The translations under genes and the position numbers were made by a program. From contig NZ_JANADR010000001.1 in assembly GCF_024199925.1 (NCBI RefSeq), positions 7,815,501-7,879,500 on the forward strand: 64,000 nt of DNA, written 5' to 3'. Positions 1 through 8,977 of this stretch are shown here, piece after piece. This stretch comes from Bradyrhizobium sp. CCGUVB1N3 (lineage in GTDB: Bacteria > Pseudomonadota > Alphaproteobacteria > Rhizobiales > Xanthobacteraceae). The notes beneath the pieces were generated by a model. That model did not search any database. It saw only the letters and a list, made by a program, of their open reading frames with translations, and was not told where the DNA came from. Within the stretch, counting starts at the first letter, position 1; every line of letters starts with the position of its first letter.

Positions 1-205
1 AACGCACGCCCGACGAGGCTTACTTCGGCGCGCAAACGATGGTGACGGCCGCATGATCGTCGCCAACGATTTTGCTGCGGCTCTGGTCGGGCTTACGCCC
101 TCCCGACGCCACAGCAAAATCGTAAAGCCCCGCCTTCAGCATAACCCGGCAGGAATCCACTTAATTTTCGCGGGGCGCTGTCCAAACAACCGGGGCCAGC
201 TCTGG
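1..205 (+). mobile_element. 3' tail of an IS3-type insertion sequence
   Basis: The reading frame from base 3 to the stop at 54-56 ends in the peptide RTPDEAYFGAQTMVTAA, which resembles the last residues of IS3-family integrase-core transposases (a '...LGG.TPDEAYF' tail). The following 150 bases (ATTTTGCTGC..., CTGTCCAAACAACCGGGGCC) look like the untranslated end of such an element. The rest lies left of the window, so family and right boundary are approximate. Confidence 0.5.
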
Positions 206-1055
206 TCGCTAATGAAAAACCGCTCCGTGAGCGATGAACATCTCAAGGCGCGACGCCGCGAGGCGTCTGCCTCATGGGGCATGGCATGAGTTAGCGTCCA
301 GCCACGGCGGTACGAAGGCATCTCACCCCTCGTCGAGCGCTCCAGATGTCTGTTTTGCTTGCGACAGCTGGTCTTGATGAGCAGCATACTGACCTCGGCA
401 GGCAGTCAAAAGGCCGCTCCACCATGCAGACGAAATCGCAAGGACCAGTGATCCTAGCGGGTGCGTGCGTTGCCCCGGGAGTGGGCATGGCGAGGTTTTA
501 GAAAAGCTTATGGGACGATAAGCAAGAGTGCCCCTGACTGTCAGAAACTCGGCGAAAGTCCTTTCGACGAACAAGAGAGACCTTTGGTTGACCATCGTGA
601 GCTTTGCGACAAGGTCGTCGGCATTCAGCCAGTGAGAGTTCTCATTCGCGCAATGAAAATCGCGTCTGATGAAAAATTACAAAATCGGATTATCTCTAAC
701 GTCGGAAAAATAGTTCGTCTTCGACTCGCGCAGTCGAGACTTCTCTGAGACGATAGTCATGCAATGATGACAGCCGGGGACGCTCATGATGCGCAACAAT
801 TTCGTCGATCAGTTGAGTGATTTGACCAGGCCAACGGCTTGTCGATGCGTTTGTGCGAACTTGTGTTGGCCCGGCTGAAATGCACGCGCTCGGATGGTGT
901 CCGAGACGACTGTAGCGCTTCTGAATCAATAGCCTAAACGACGACTATGACTACACGTGAGCCGCGCCCGTCTTGATGGGCGTGATGGCACAACGCTGCC
1001 CAACTCAGATCGTCGTTCTTCTCCACGCAAACCCAATTCTTGAGGAACAAGCAGG
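206..1055. other. gene-poor stretch upstream of the sulfone cluster
   Basis: No open frame here has recognisable protein features; the longest frames are out of phase with each other and have no convincing ribosome site. It must contain the promoter of the downstream operon. I found no sigma-54 site of correct spacing: a TGGCAC...TGC sequence at about 991-1004 has nine rather than ten bases between GG and GC. Confidence 0.5.
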
Positions 1056-2162
1056 ATGACTGCGAGCAACAATCCGATCAAATTCGCTTACTGGGTGCCG
1101 AACGTATCCGGCGGCCTTGTGATTTCTTCGATCGAGCAGCGCACCAGCTGGGATATCGATTACAATCGCAAACTTGCTCAGATCGCCGAGAAGGCTGGTT
1201 TCGACTATGCCTTGAGCCAGATCCGGTTCACCGCAGGTTATGGCGCCGACAAGCAGCACGAGTCCGTCAGCTTCTCTCACGCGCTCCTTGCCGCGACCGA
1301 AAAGCTCAAGGTTATCGCCGCACTCCTTCCCGGACCATGGAACCCAGCGCTTGCGGCAAAGCAGATTGCGACGATCAGCCAGCTCACCAATGCACGCGTT
1401 GCGGTCAACATCGTCTCGGGCTGGTTCCGCGGCGAATTCCATGCGATCGGCGAGCCCTGGCTGGACCATGACGAGCGCTACCGCCGCTCGGAGGAATTCA
1501 TCACCGCGCTACGTGGGATCTGGACCGAGGAAAGCTTCACCCTGAAAGGCGACTTCTATCGGTTCAACGACTATTCGCTCAAGCCAAAGCCGCTCGATCC
1601 GTTGCCGGAGATCTTTCAGGGTGGCTCTTCGCGAGCAGCCCGCGACATGGCTGCCCGTGTGTCCGACTGGTATTTCACCAACGGCAATACGCCGGACGGC
1701 CTGAAGGCCCAGGTTGAAGACATTAGGACCAAGGAAAAGGCCTTCGGCAAAAGCTGGCGCACCAAAATCGGAATCAATGCCTTCGGCGTCGTCCGGCAAA
1801 CAGAAGACGAAGCCAAGGAGGTCTTGCAGGAGATTATCGATAAGGCGATCCCCGATGCGGTTCGCGGATTCCACCACGAGGTCCAGAATGCCGGAAATGC
1901 CAGCCCCGAGCGCGAGGGCAATTGGGCAAAATCCACCTTCCAAGACCTCGTTCAATACAATGATGGCTTCCGCTCAAACCTGATCGGAACCCCGCAACAG
2001 GTCGCCGAACGCATTATCGAGCTCAAGGGCGCTGGTGCCGATCTGATCCTGCTCGGCTTCCTTCATTTCCAGGAAGAGGTCGACTATTTCGGCAAGCATG
2101 TGATCCCGCTCGTTCGGGAGCTCGAGGCGAGCGCGCCCGTGCGGGCGCAAGCTGCCGAATAG
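1056..2162 (+). CDS. sfnG: SfnG-like FMNH2-dependent sulfone monooxygenase
   Basis: This 368-residue protein is a bacterial-luciferase-fold flavin monooxygenase. The N-terminal stretch AYWVPNVSGGLVISSIEQRT and the segment NIVSGWFRGEF are typical of the dimethyl-sulfone monooxygenase (SfnG) and alkanesulfonate monooxygenase (SsuD) branch, and the length fits. Enzymes of this group use reduced FMN supplied by a separate reductase and O2 to cleave a C-S bond, releasing sulfite or sulfinate in the cytoplasm. The ATG at 1056 follows AGGAACAAGCAGG, a good ribosome site. It is the first gene of a same-strand cluster with a complete ABC importer and an acyl-CoA-dehydrogenase-like protein, which supports a role in using an imported organosulfur compound. 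SfnG is the best call, but another alkylsulfur substrate is possible. Confidence 0.8.
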   Translation: MTASNNPIKFAYWVPNVSGGLVISSIEQRTSWDIDYNRKLAQIAEKAGFDYALSQIRFTAGYGADKQHESVSFSHALLAATEKLKVIAALLPGPWNPALAAKQIATISQLTNARVAVNIVSGWFRGEFHAIGEPWLDHDERYRRSEEFITALRGIWTEESFTLKGDFYRFNDYSLKPKPLDPLPEIFQGGSSRAARDMAARVSDWYFTNGNTPDGLKAQVEDIRTKEKAFGKSWRTKIGINAFGVVRQTEDEAKEVLQEIIDKAIPDAVRGFHHEVQNAGNASPEREGNWAKSTFQDLVQYNDGFRSNLIGTPQQVAERIIELKGAGADLILLGFLHFQEEVDYFGKHVIPLVRELEASAPVRAQAAE

Positions 2163-2188
2163 TCGAAAACCGTCAGGGAGGGGGCCAA

Positions 2189-3106
2189 GTGGCGGGGATT
2201 GCGAGGGGAGAGGCTGCGCTTTGTCTGGAGGACAGTTCCGCCGGAGAACATGTCCGTCACGCGAGGCAAGAGCGCGGCAAGGCGATTGTGAGCCGGGCGG
2301 AGCCTGTTACGCTTCCATGTCCGGTCCTCGGACTTACGAACATCTCGCTGAGCTTTGGCGCTGTCGCAGCACTGCGCGAGGTTGAATTGCAGGTCGCTCG
2401 GGGACAAATCCTAGCGGTCATTGGGCCGAACGGGGCCGGCAAGAGCTCGCTGCTTAACGTCGTCAGCGGCCTCTACCGGCCCGATGAAGGCGAGGTGTGG
2501 TTCGGCGAGCATTCGTTCCGTGAGGTGCCGACGTCGAAGCTCGCCGCCTATGGCGTGGCACGGACGTTTCAGAATCTTGCGCTGTTCAAGGGGCTTTCCG
2601 TCTTCGACAATGTGCTGATGGGGCTTGCGCACCGCGTGCGCGCGGGGGTCCTGCGGCAGATCGTCGGCTCGCCATTGGCGCGGCGGATCGAGGCGGAAAA
2701 CCGCGCGGCGGCGGAAGAGGTCATCGGCTTTCTGCATCTTGACGACGTTTGCGACCGCATCGCCGGAACGCTGCCTTACGGCGTGCAGAAGCGGGCCGAG
2801 CTGGCGCGGGCGTTGGTTGCCGGGCCAGAACTCCTGCTGCTGGACGAGCCATTCGCCGGCGTGACCCTGACCGAGAAACATGAGCTGTCGCTGCATGTAC
2901 GCAACGCCCGCGACAGCTTTGGCGCCACCATCGTCCTGATCGAGCATGACATCGGCGTCGTGATGGGGCTGTCCGATCGCGTGGCCGTGCTCGACTACGG
3001 ACGAAAAATCGCCGACGGCACGCCGGAGCAGGTCCGCTCCGATCCGGCGGTGATCGATGCCTATCTCGGCGTCGCGCATGAAGATGACACGGAGCTCGCA
3101 ATCTGA
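2189..3106 (+). CDS. LivG-type ABC transporter ATPase
   Basis: ATP-binding subunit of a branched-chain-amino-acid-type (HAAT) importer. Visible motifs are Walker A GPNGAGKSS (about residue 82), the degenerate signature LPYGVQKRAELARAL seen in LivG proteins, Walker B LLLLDEPFAG and the switch histidine in IVLIEHD. The GTG at 2189 is preceded by GGGAGGGGG at good spacing, giving 305 residues. This is about 35-45 longer than usual at the N-terminus, so the in-frame GTG at 2288 is an alternative start. Its stop overlaps the start of the permease gene by one base (TGATG), indicating translational coupling. The ligand cannot be read from the ATPase; linkage to sfnG suggests an organosulfur compound. 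Confidence 0.9.
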   Translation: MAGIARGEAALCLEDSSAGEHVRHARQERGKAIVSRAEPVTLPCPVLGLTNISLSFGAVAALREVELQVARGQILAVIGPNGAGKSSLLNVVSGLYRPDEGEVWFGEHSFREVPTSKLAAYGVARTFQNLALFKGLSVFDNVLMGLAHRVRAGVLRQIVGSPLARRIEAENRAAAEEVIGFLHLDDVCDRIAGTLPYGVQKRAELARALVAGPELLLLDEPFAGVTLTEKHELSLHVRNARDSFGATIVLIEHDIGVVMGLSDRVAVLDYGRKIADGTPEQVRSDPAVIDAYLGVAHEDDTELAI

Positions 3107-3996
3107 TGTTCGATTATCAGTTTCTGATTGAGGTCTTGATCGGCGGCCTGCTGTCGGGGGTCATGTACTCGCTGGTCGCGATCGGGTTTGTATTGATCTA
3201 CAAGACCTCCGGCGTGCTGAACTTCGCGCAAGGAGCGATGCTGTTGTTCGCGGCGCTGACCTTCGTCAGCCTGATTGAGCGCGGCGCGTCGTTTCCTGCG
3301 GCGCTGGCGGCAACACTGGCGATCATGATCGCGCTGGGTCTCGTCGTCGAGCGCGCGGTGCTTCGGCCGCTGGTCAACCAGCCGCCGATCACGTTGTTCA
3401 TGGCGACGCTCGGGCTCTCCTACGTCATCGAGGGTGCTGCACAGCTTCTGTGGGGCACGCAGGTGCATGGCCTCGACATCGGGATCAGCGACGTGCCGTT
3501 CGAGGTGGCGGGCGTGCTCATCAGCCAGTTCGATCTGTTCGCGGCCGGCGTCGCAGGCAGCTTGGTCGCACTGTTTGCTCTGTTCTTTCGTTATACCCGC
3601 ACCGGGCTCGCTTTTCGCGCGGTAGCTGACGACCAATTTGCCGCCCTTGCGGTGGGCTTGCGGCTGCCGCGCGTTTGGGCGGCAGTCTGGACCGTAGCCG
3701 GCATCGTCGCCCTGGTCGGTGGCCTGTTGTGGGGGGCGCGGCTCGGCGTGCAGTTCTCGCTGTCGCTCGTCGTCTTGAAAGCGCTGCCGGTCCTGGTGCT
3801 GGGTGGCTTCGATTCGATCGCCGGCGCGATCGTCGGCGGCCTCTTGGTCGGTGCGATCGAAAAATTGGCGGAGGTCTATGTCGGGCCGTTTTTCGGCGGC
3901 GGCATCGGGGCTTGGGCGGCCTACGTCGTGGCACTTGCGCTCCTCTTGATCCGGCCATCGGGCCTGTTCGGACAGAAGCTGGTGGAGAGGGTGTAG
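3106..3996 (+). CDS. LivH-type ABC transporter permease
   Basis: This 296-residue inner-membrane protein has about eight hydrophobic segments and the LivH hallmarks: LLSGVMYSLVAIGFVLIYKTSGVLNFAQG near the N-terminus, and the cytoplasmic loop around KALPVLVLGGFDSIAGAIVGG that contacts the ATPase. It overlaps the upstream ATPase gene by one base and is followed three bases after its stop by the second permease, so it belongs to the same transcript. Assignment to the HAAT family is secure; the transported compound is inferred from context only. Confidence 0.92.
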   Translation: MFDYQFLIEVLIGGLLSGVMYSLVAIGFVLIYKTSGVLNFAQGAMLLFAALTFVSLIERGASFPAALAATLAIMIALGLVVERAVLRPLVNQPPITLFMATLGLSYVIEGAAQLLWGTQVHGLDIGISDVPFEVAGVLISQFDLFAAGVAGSLVALFALFFRYTRTGLAFRAVADDQFAALAVGLRLPRVWAAVWTVAGIVALVGGLLWGARLGVQFSLSLVVLKALPVLVLGGFDSIAGAIVGGLLVGAIEKLAEVYVGPFFGGGIGAWAAYVVALALLLIRPSGLFGQKLVERV

Positions 3997-3999
3997 ACA

Positions 4000-5046
4000 A
4001 TGGCCATTCTTGCTCCCGCCAAATCGAACTTGCCTTCCGCCGAGACGTTGTGGATCGGCATTGCCATCGCAGTCGCCTACGGAGTCGTTCCGCTCGCCGG
4101 GTCGGACTATCTGCTTGATGCCGTGCTCACGCCGTTCCTGGCGCTGGCGCTCGCCGCCGTCGGACTCAACGTCCTCACCGGCTATGCCGGGCAGATCTCG
4201 CTCGGCTCGGCAGCGTTCCTCGCGGTCGGCGCCTACGCCGCGTACAATCTCCATCTCCGCCTTCCTGGATTGCCGCTGCTGGTCGATCTGGTGCTGGCAG
4301 GCGGCATCGCTGCGGCCATCGGCATTGTGTTCGGGCTGCCGAGCCTGCGGCTGCGCGGGTTCTATCTCGCGGTATCGACGCTCGCCGCGCAATTCTTCGT
4401 GCAGTGGGCGCTCACCAAGTTCGGCTGGTTCTCCAACGACAACCCATCCGGAGTGATCGATGCGCCGGCTCTCACCGTCGCCGGCGTCTCGTTCACCAGC
4501 GCCGCGCAACGTTATGTCTTCTCGCTGACGATCGTGGTCGTCTTGACCTTGCTGACATTGCGACTACTGCGCTCCCAATCCGGCCGCAACTTCATAGCGG
4601 TGCGCGATCACGAGATCGCGGCCAAGGTGATCGGCGTGCCGCTGCTGCGGACCAAACTGCTCGCCTTCGGCATCTCGTCGTTCCTCATCGGGGTCGCCGG
4701 CGTTCTCTGGGCGTTTGCGTACCTGCGCACCGTCGAGCCGGCCGGCTTCAATCTCGATCGCTCGTTCCAGATCTTGTTCATCATCATCATCGGCGGGCTT
4801 GCTTCGCTGCGCGGCTCCTTCATCGGCGCGGCCTTTATCGTCGTATTCCCGCTTCTGCTGTCCCGCGTCGGTGCGGCCTTGCTTGGCGGCGTCTTCGATT
4901 CCGGCGTGCTGGAGATGAGCCAGCGTATCGTCATCGGCGCGCTCATCATTGCCTTTCTGATCGCAGAGCCGCGCGGGCTGATTGCCCTGTGGGATCGCAC
5001 TTGGTCCGCTGTTCGGCCCGCCAGGCGCCCAACGATCCCGACTTGA
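4000..5046 (+). CDS. LivM-type ABC transporter permease
   Basis: Second permease of the importer, 348 residues with about ten hydrophobic segments. The segments LNVLTGYAGQISLGSAAFLAVGAY and, near the C-terminus, FIIIIGGLASLRGSFIGAAF are the conserved LivM motifs. It begins directly after the LivH-type gene and is followed 27 bases later by the binding-protein gene. Length is in the normal LivM range (300-420). Confidence 0.92.
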   Translation: MAILAPAKSNLPSAETLWIGIAIAVAYGVVPLAGSDYLLDAVLTPFLALALAAVGLNVLTGYAGQISLGSAAFLAVGAYAAYNLHLRLPGLPLLVDLVLAGGIAAAIGIVFGLPSLRLRGFYLAVSTLAAQFFVQWALTKFGWFSNDNPSGVIDAPALTVAGVSFTSAAQRYVFSLTIVVVLTLLTLRLLRSQSGRNFIAVRDHEIAAKVIGVPLLRTKLLAFGISSFLIGVAGVLWAFAYLRTVEPAGFNLDRSFQILFIIIIGGLASLRGSFIGAAFIVVFPLLLSRVGAALLGGVFDSGVLEMSQRIVIGALIIAFLIAEPRGLIALWDRTWSAVRPARRPTIPT

Positions 5047-5073
5047 GATCTGATTTACCCAGAGGAGCTTGTA

Positions 5074-6405
5074 ATGAACATGTTCAGCCGTTTGAAGGTG
5101 ACAATGGGCGCGGCACTCGCCGTGGGCCTTGCCAGTACGTTGGCGGTGCACGCCGACGAGCAGTTCTTCCCGCTGCAAAGCTATCGCGTTGGTCCCTATG
5201 CCGCCGGCGGCACCGGGTTCTTCGGTGGCTTCATCGATTATCTCAATCTAATCAACATCCGCGATGGCGGCGTCAACGGCGTGAAGCTGACCTGGGATGA
5301 GGGCGAGACCCAGTACGAGGTCGAGCGTGGCGTAGAGGTTTATGAGCGGTTGAAGAGCCGACCTGGGATCGCAGCCTGGAATCCGCTGTCGGTCGGCATC
5401 GCCTATGCCATGATCGACCGTATCACCAAGGACAAGGTGCCGCTGATTACGATCAATCATGGACGCACCGATTCGACCGATGGCCGCGTGTTCCCTTACG
5501 TTTTTCCGCTGCTGCTCAATCCCTACAGCGAGACCTCCGGGATCGTGAACTACATCGCCTCGAGAGAAGGCGGCCCGGACAAGCTGAACGGCAAGAAGAT
5601 CGTCGTACTCTATCATGGCTCGCCCTATGGCAAGGAGACGATCCCGATCTATAAGCTGCTCGCGGACAAGTACGGCTTTGGCCTGGAGCAGATCGAGGTC
5701 CCGCATCCCGGCAACGAGCAACAATCGCAGTGGCTGTCGATCCGACGGGCAAAGCCGGACTATGTGGTACTGCGCGGCTGGGGCGTGATGAATCCAGTGG
5801 CCTTGAAGACCGCACAAAAGGTCGGCTTCCCAGCCGACCACATCATCGGCAATGTTTGGTCCAATTCCGAGGAAGACGTTATTCCCGCGGGAGATGCGGC
5901 CAAGGGCTATATCGCGATTACGACCCAGGCGTCTGGCGCCGAATATCCGGTGCTGCAGGAGGTGATCAAAACCGTCTACGGCGCGAACAAGGGCAATCTC
6001 GACGACAAGAAGCGGATCGGCAGCGTCTACCACAATCTCGGGATTGTAAACGGTATCCTCAACGCCGAAGCTGTCCGGATCGCGCAGGCCAAGTTCGGCA
6101 AGCGCACCCTAACGGGCGACGAGGTTCGCTGGGGCCTTGAGCACCTCCAGCTGGATCCGGCGCGGGTGGAAGCACTGGGCGCGAAGGGGCTGTTCCATTC
6201 GATCAACGTTACCTGGAACAATCATGAGGGTGACGGCCGTGTCACGTTTCAGCAATGGGACGGCAGCAAGTGGAAGGTCGTCTCGGATTGGATCGCGCCC
6301 GACTGGGCGTTCCTCCGGCCGATCATCGAGAAGTCGTCGACGGCCTATGCCAAGGAGCATGACATCAAGATCCGTACCTCCGGTGATGATCCGGTGAGCC
6401 AGTAG
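5074..6405 (+). CDS. periplasmic substrate-binding protein of the ABC importer
   Basis: This 443-residue type-I periplasmic binding protein belongs to the Leu/Ile/Val-binding superfamily. It starts with a clear Sec signal (basic MNMFSRLK, hydrophobic core, probable cleavage after AVHA before DEQFF). The mature part has the two-lobed pattern of the family (GGVNGVKLTWDEGE, then KIVVLYHGSPYGKE). A ribosome site AGAGGAGCTTG precedes the ATG. The protein is longer than LivK (about 370), as is common for HAAT receptors of non-amino-acid ligands. It is followed by a perfect 10-bp hairpin, which would let the receptor be made in excess over the downstream ATPase. Confidence 0.88.
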   Translation: MNMFSRLKVTMGAALAVGLASTLAVHADEQFFPLQSYRVGPYAAGGTGFFGGFIDYLNLINIRDGGVNGVKLTWDEGETQYEVERGVEVYERLKSRPGIAAWNPLSVGIAYAMIDRITKDKVPLITINHGRTDSTDGRVFPYVFPLLLNPYSETSGIVNYIASREGGPDKLNGKKIVVLYHGSPYGKETIPIYKLLADKYGFGLEQIEVPHPGNEQQSQWLSIRRAKPDYVVLRGWGVMNPVALKTAQKVGFPADHIIGNVWSNSEEDVIPAGDAAKGYIAITTQASGAEYPVLQEVIKTVYGANKGNLDDKKRIGSVYHNLGIVNGILNAEAVRIAQAKFGKRTLTGDEVRWGLEHLQLDPARVEALGAKGLFHSINVTWNNHEGDGRVTFQQWDGSKWKVVSDWIAPDWAFLRPIIEKSSTAYAKEHDIKIRTSGDDPVSQ

Positions 6406-6414
6406 TGAAGCGAT

Positions 6415-6458
6415 AGGCGGTACCCTTCGGGAGCGTCAGCTTGCGAACGGTACCGCCT
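6415..6458 (+). terminator. intercistronic hairpin after the binding-protein gene
   Basis: AGGCGGTACC at 6415-6424 is perfectly repeated in inverse (GGTACCGCCT) at 6449-6458, with a 24-base loop. There is no T-run, so this is more likely an mRNA-stabilising or attenuating hairpin than a full terminator. Confidence 0.55.
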
Positions 6459-6477
6459 TGGAATGGATGGATCCGGC

Positions 6478-7266
6478 ATGAGTGACATTCTGCTTTCAGT
6501 CGAGGGGCTTGCGGCGACCTACAATCACGTCATCCGTGCCGTGAACGAGGTATCGTTCGCGGTTCGGCGCGGCGAGATCGTCGCTCTCCTCGGCGCCAAT
6601 GGTGCGGGCAAATCGACAACGCTTCAGGCGATCTCGGGCCTCTTACCCGCGCGGCGCGGTCAGATAGCTGCCGGGCGAATCGCTTTTGAAGGCCGCGACA
6701 TCATATCTGCGGCGCCCGCCAAATTGGTCCGATCCGGGATCGTTCCGGTGCTTGAAGGTCGGCATTGCTTCCTATCGCTGACCGTCGAAGAGAACCTTAT
6801 TACGGGTGCCATTGGCCGAGACGCCAAGTCTCGCGTGATCCGCACGGATCTGGAGGAGATCTACGAGCTTTTCCCGCGACTGAAGGATCATCGCAGGTCT
6901 ATCTCGGGACTAACGTCGGGCGGCGAACAGCAGATGACAGCGATCGGCCGCGCGCTGATGTCGCGGCCGCGGCTGTTGGTGCTCGACGAACCGTCCATGG
7001 GGCTCGCCCCGCTTGTCGTTGAGAGCATTTTCCGAGCGCTGAAGCGGCTCAACAGAGAGCGGGGCCTCTCGATCCTGGTAGCTGAACAGAATTCGACGGT
7101 CGCGCTACGCTTTTCCGACCACGCGGTCGTTCTCGATAACGGCCATAGCGTCCTGTCCGGCGCATCAGTCGCCTTGCGCGACCGCGACGATATCAAGGCG
7201 CTTTACCTCGGCGGTTCACCGCAAACTGACTTCAGAAAAAACGTGCTGACGCACGCGGTTGCTTGA
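6478..7266 (+). CDS. LivF-type ABC transporter ATPase
   Basis: Second ATP-binding subunit of the importer. It has Walker A GANGAGKST, signature LTSGGEQQMTAIGRALM, Walker B LLVLDEPSMGLAP and SILVAEQN, all characteristic of LivF. The start MSDILLSVEGL at 6478 matches the family; the upstream ATG at 6463 would add five residues and lies against the hairpin. It makes about 262 residues, slightly longer than LivF (230-240). With the LivG, LivH, LivM and receptor genes the transporter is complete. Confidence 0.9.
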   Translation: MSDILLSVEGLAATYNHVIRAVNEVSFAVRRGEIVALLGANGAGKSTTLQAISGLLPARRGQIAAGRIAFEGRDIISAAPAKLVRSGIVPVLEGRHCFLSLTVEENLITGAIGRDAKSRVIRTDLEEIYELFPRLKDHRRSISGLTSGGEQQMTAIGRALMSRPRLLVLDEPSMGLAPLVVESIFRALKRLNRERGLSILVAEQNSTVALRFSDHAVVLDNGHSVLSGASVALRDRDDIKALYLGGSPQTDFRKNVLTHAVA

Positions 7267-7295
7267 GTTCGCAGAAAAAAATGGAGAGACTGAGA

Positions 7296-8492
7296 ATGGC
7301 TTCAGCCAAGCTGGCACACAACTTCATCCAACACCCCTATTCCCGGCTGGATGCCGCCATCGATGCGACCGTAAGGGTCAATGCCGATCGCAACGATCTC
7401 GAAAGCCGCTTTCCCAAAGAGAATTTGGAGGCGTTGGCGGAAGCGGGCTGGACCGGCGTCTTGAACGAAACCCGGTTTGGCGGCCTTGGCCTAGGCCATG
7501 TCGATTTTGCCGAAGCTGCCTATCGTATTGGCCAGGTTGATGCATCGACTGGCCTTATCTACGTCATGCATGTCGGCGCGGCTCAGACCATCAATCTATA
7601 TGGCAGCGACGACCAGAAGGAGCGCTGGCTTAAGGCGAAGGACGGTGCTTTGCTGGGTACATATTCGACCAGTGAACGCGCGACCGGGGGACACTGGTGG
7701 TATAATCTATCGGAGGCATCGCGCGACGGTGATGACTATCTGCTCGATGCCAAGAAATCATTCACAACGAGCTCCGGTCAGGCTGACTTCTATGTCGTGC
7801 AGACACGCACGCCCGGCGCCAAGGATCAGGCCGACATCGTCTTTTTCATCGTCGACGGCAAGTCTCCCGGGATCGAATCGAAGCCTTGGAACGCCCTCGG
7901 CGTGCGCGCCAATCACTCGGGGCCCATCCAGTACACCAGCGTGCGGGTACCGCAACGGGACCGGCTCGGCGCAGAAGGACAGGGGAAGGAAATCATCTAC
8001 AACGGTGTCTCGCCCGTCTATCTGATTGGGCTCGGCGCCGTCTGGGAAGGCCTGGCGAGGGGCGTGTTGAATGCGGCGGTCAAGCACACCGCAAGTTTCG
8101 TACACAAGGATCGGAACAAAAGACTTGCGGACTATCAGGCAATCCGACAGGAGCTCGGTGCGGCCAAGGTGCTCGTCGAATCGTTGCGGCCGTGGCGCCT
8201 GGAACTAGCAGCAAGGCTGGACGAACTCTGGCGCGCCGGCAAGCCGCAAAGTGAAATCCTGATCCCGCTGACCGAATTCAAGGTGCACGCCGCCGAGGTC
8301 GCGAACAAGGTCGCCGCCGCTGCACTGACGGTGACGGGAGGTTACGGCTATCACCGAGGGCCGATCGAGCGTTCCTTCCGCGACGCTCGTGCTGCCATCG
8401 CAATGGGGCCGTCCAACATCATCGCTCGGGACTGGATTGGCAAATCGCTGGTCGGCCTGCCATTAGAGCTGTTCTATGAAGGCGGAGAATAG
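7296..8492 (+). CDS. acyl-CoA dehydrogenase-like flavoprotein (SfnB/DszC-type)
   Basis: A protein of about 398 residues with the acyl-CoA dehydrogenase fold: N-terminal helical domain, the middle beta domain (YSTSERATGGHW, DYLLDAKKSFTTSSGQADFYVV) and the C-terminal helical domain with TVTGGYGYHRGPIERSFRDARAA. The ATG at 7296 follows GGAGAG at good distance; an in-frame TTG at 7263 would overlap the LivF gene. Some members of this superfamily (SfnB, DszC) act as flavin-dependent monooxygenases on sulfur compounds rather than as dehydrogenases. Being last in a cluster that begins with sfnG favours such a role, but ordinary acyl-CoA dehydrogenation cannot be excluded. Confidence 0.82.
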   Translation: MASAKLAHNFIQHPYSRLDAAIDATVRVNADRNDLESRFPKENLEALAEAGWTGVLNETRFGGLGLGHVDFAEAAYRIGQVDASTGLIYVMHVGAAQTINLYGSDDQKERWLKAKDGALLGTYSTSERATGGHWWYNLSEASRDGDDYLLDAKKSFTTSSGQADFYVVQTRTPGAKDQADIVFFIVDGKSPGIESKPWNALGVRANHSGPIQYTSVRVPQRDRLGAEGQGKEIIYNGVSPVYLIGLGAVWEGLARGVLNAAVKHTASFVHKDRNKRLADYQAIRQELGAAKVLVESLRPWRLELAARLDELWRAGKPQSEILIPLTEFKVHAAEVANKVAAAALTVTGGYGYHRGPIERSFRDARAAIAMGPSNIIARDWIGKSLVGLPLELFYEGGE

Positions 8493-8582
8493 TTCGAACT
8501 TCGCAGGTTAACCCGCGGAGGATTGGAACCTCGTGCATGCCGCGGGAGATGCGGCGATCAGGATCGGATATTGAACGGCACG

Positions 8583-8957
8583 TTACGGCGCCGGCCAGCC
8601 GGGGTGACGAGCAGGCGTTGGGAGTGCTTCATGAGCGCACGAGTTGAACGGGCCGACCGATCCGGGCCGGGATCGGAATTCAGCGTTGTACCGAAAGCGC
8701 AGATCATCAGGTCCGATGCCGAAGCCATCGACATCGCGCACAAAGTGGCCGCCGAACTTGCGCTCGAGGCTCCGTAGGACTTCTGTTTTCTTTGCGACCT
8801 CAGCATCTTTGTTGGCTAACTGTTCTTGGAAGCGACGCCGCGTTTCCTCAATGAGGGGCGCGGCGAGCGACTCCGTCAGCTTGATTTCGTGATTACAGTT
8901 CGGGCAGTGGAGGGTGGGCTCATGCGTAGCATGGGCCGCCGTTGCATTCAGGTTCAT
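8583..8957 (-). pseudogene. truncated DUF2130 gene
   Basis: The N-terminal 65-70 residues (MNLNATAAHATHEP, TLHCPNCNHEIKLTESLAAP, then a coiled-coil EETRRRFQEQLANKDAEVAKK) match the zinc-ribbon plus coiled-coil start of DUF2130 proteins, normally above 400 residues. After about residue 70 the frame continues with unrelated sequence and stops at 8583, so most of the gene is lost. Confidence 0.65.
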
Positions 8958-8977
8958 GCGCCCCCCTTTGTCCGTGT

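Noticed and set aside
991..1004. TGGCAC...TGC sequence resembling a sigma-54 promoter before sfnG
   Set aside because: Only nine bases separate GG and GC; sigma-54 promoters need ten.
3061..4509. 482-codon minus-strand frame over the permease genes
   Set aside because: Low-complexity Arg/Gln/Asp-rich product; antisense of livH and livM, which have clear membrane-protein sequence.
6434..6448. GTCAGCTTGCGAA resembling half of a tts box
   Set aside because: It lies within the loop of the intercistronic hairpin and lacks the second half (AAGCT plus C-run); no type III effector follows.
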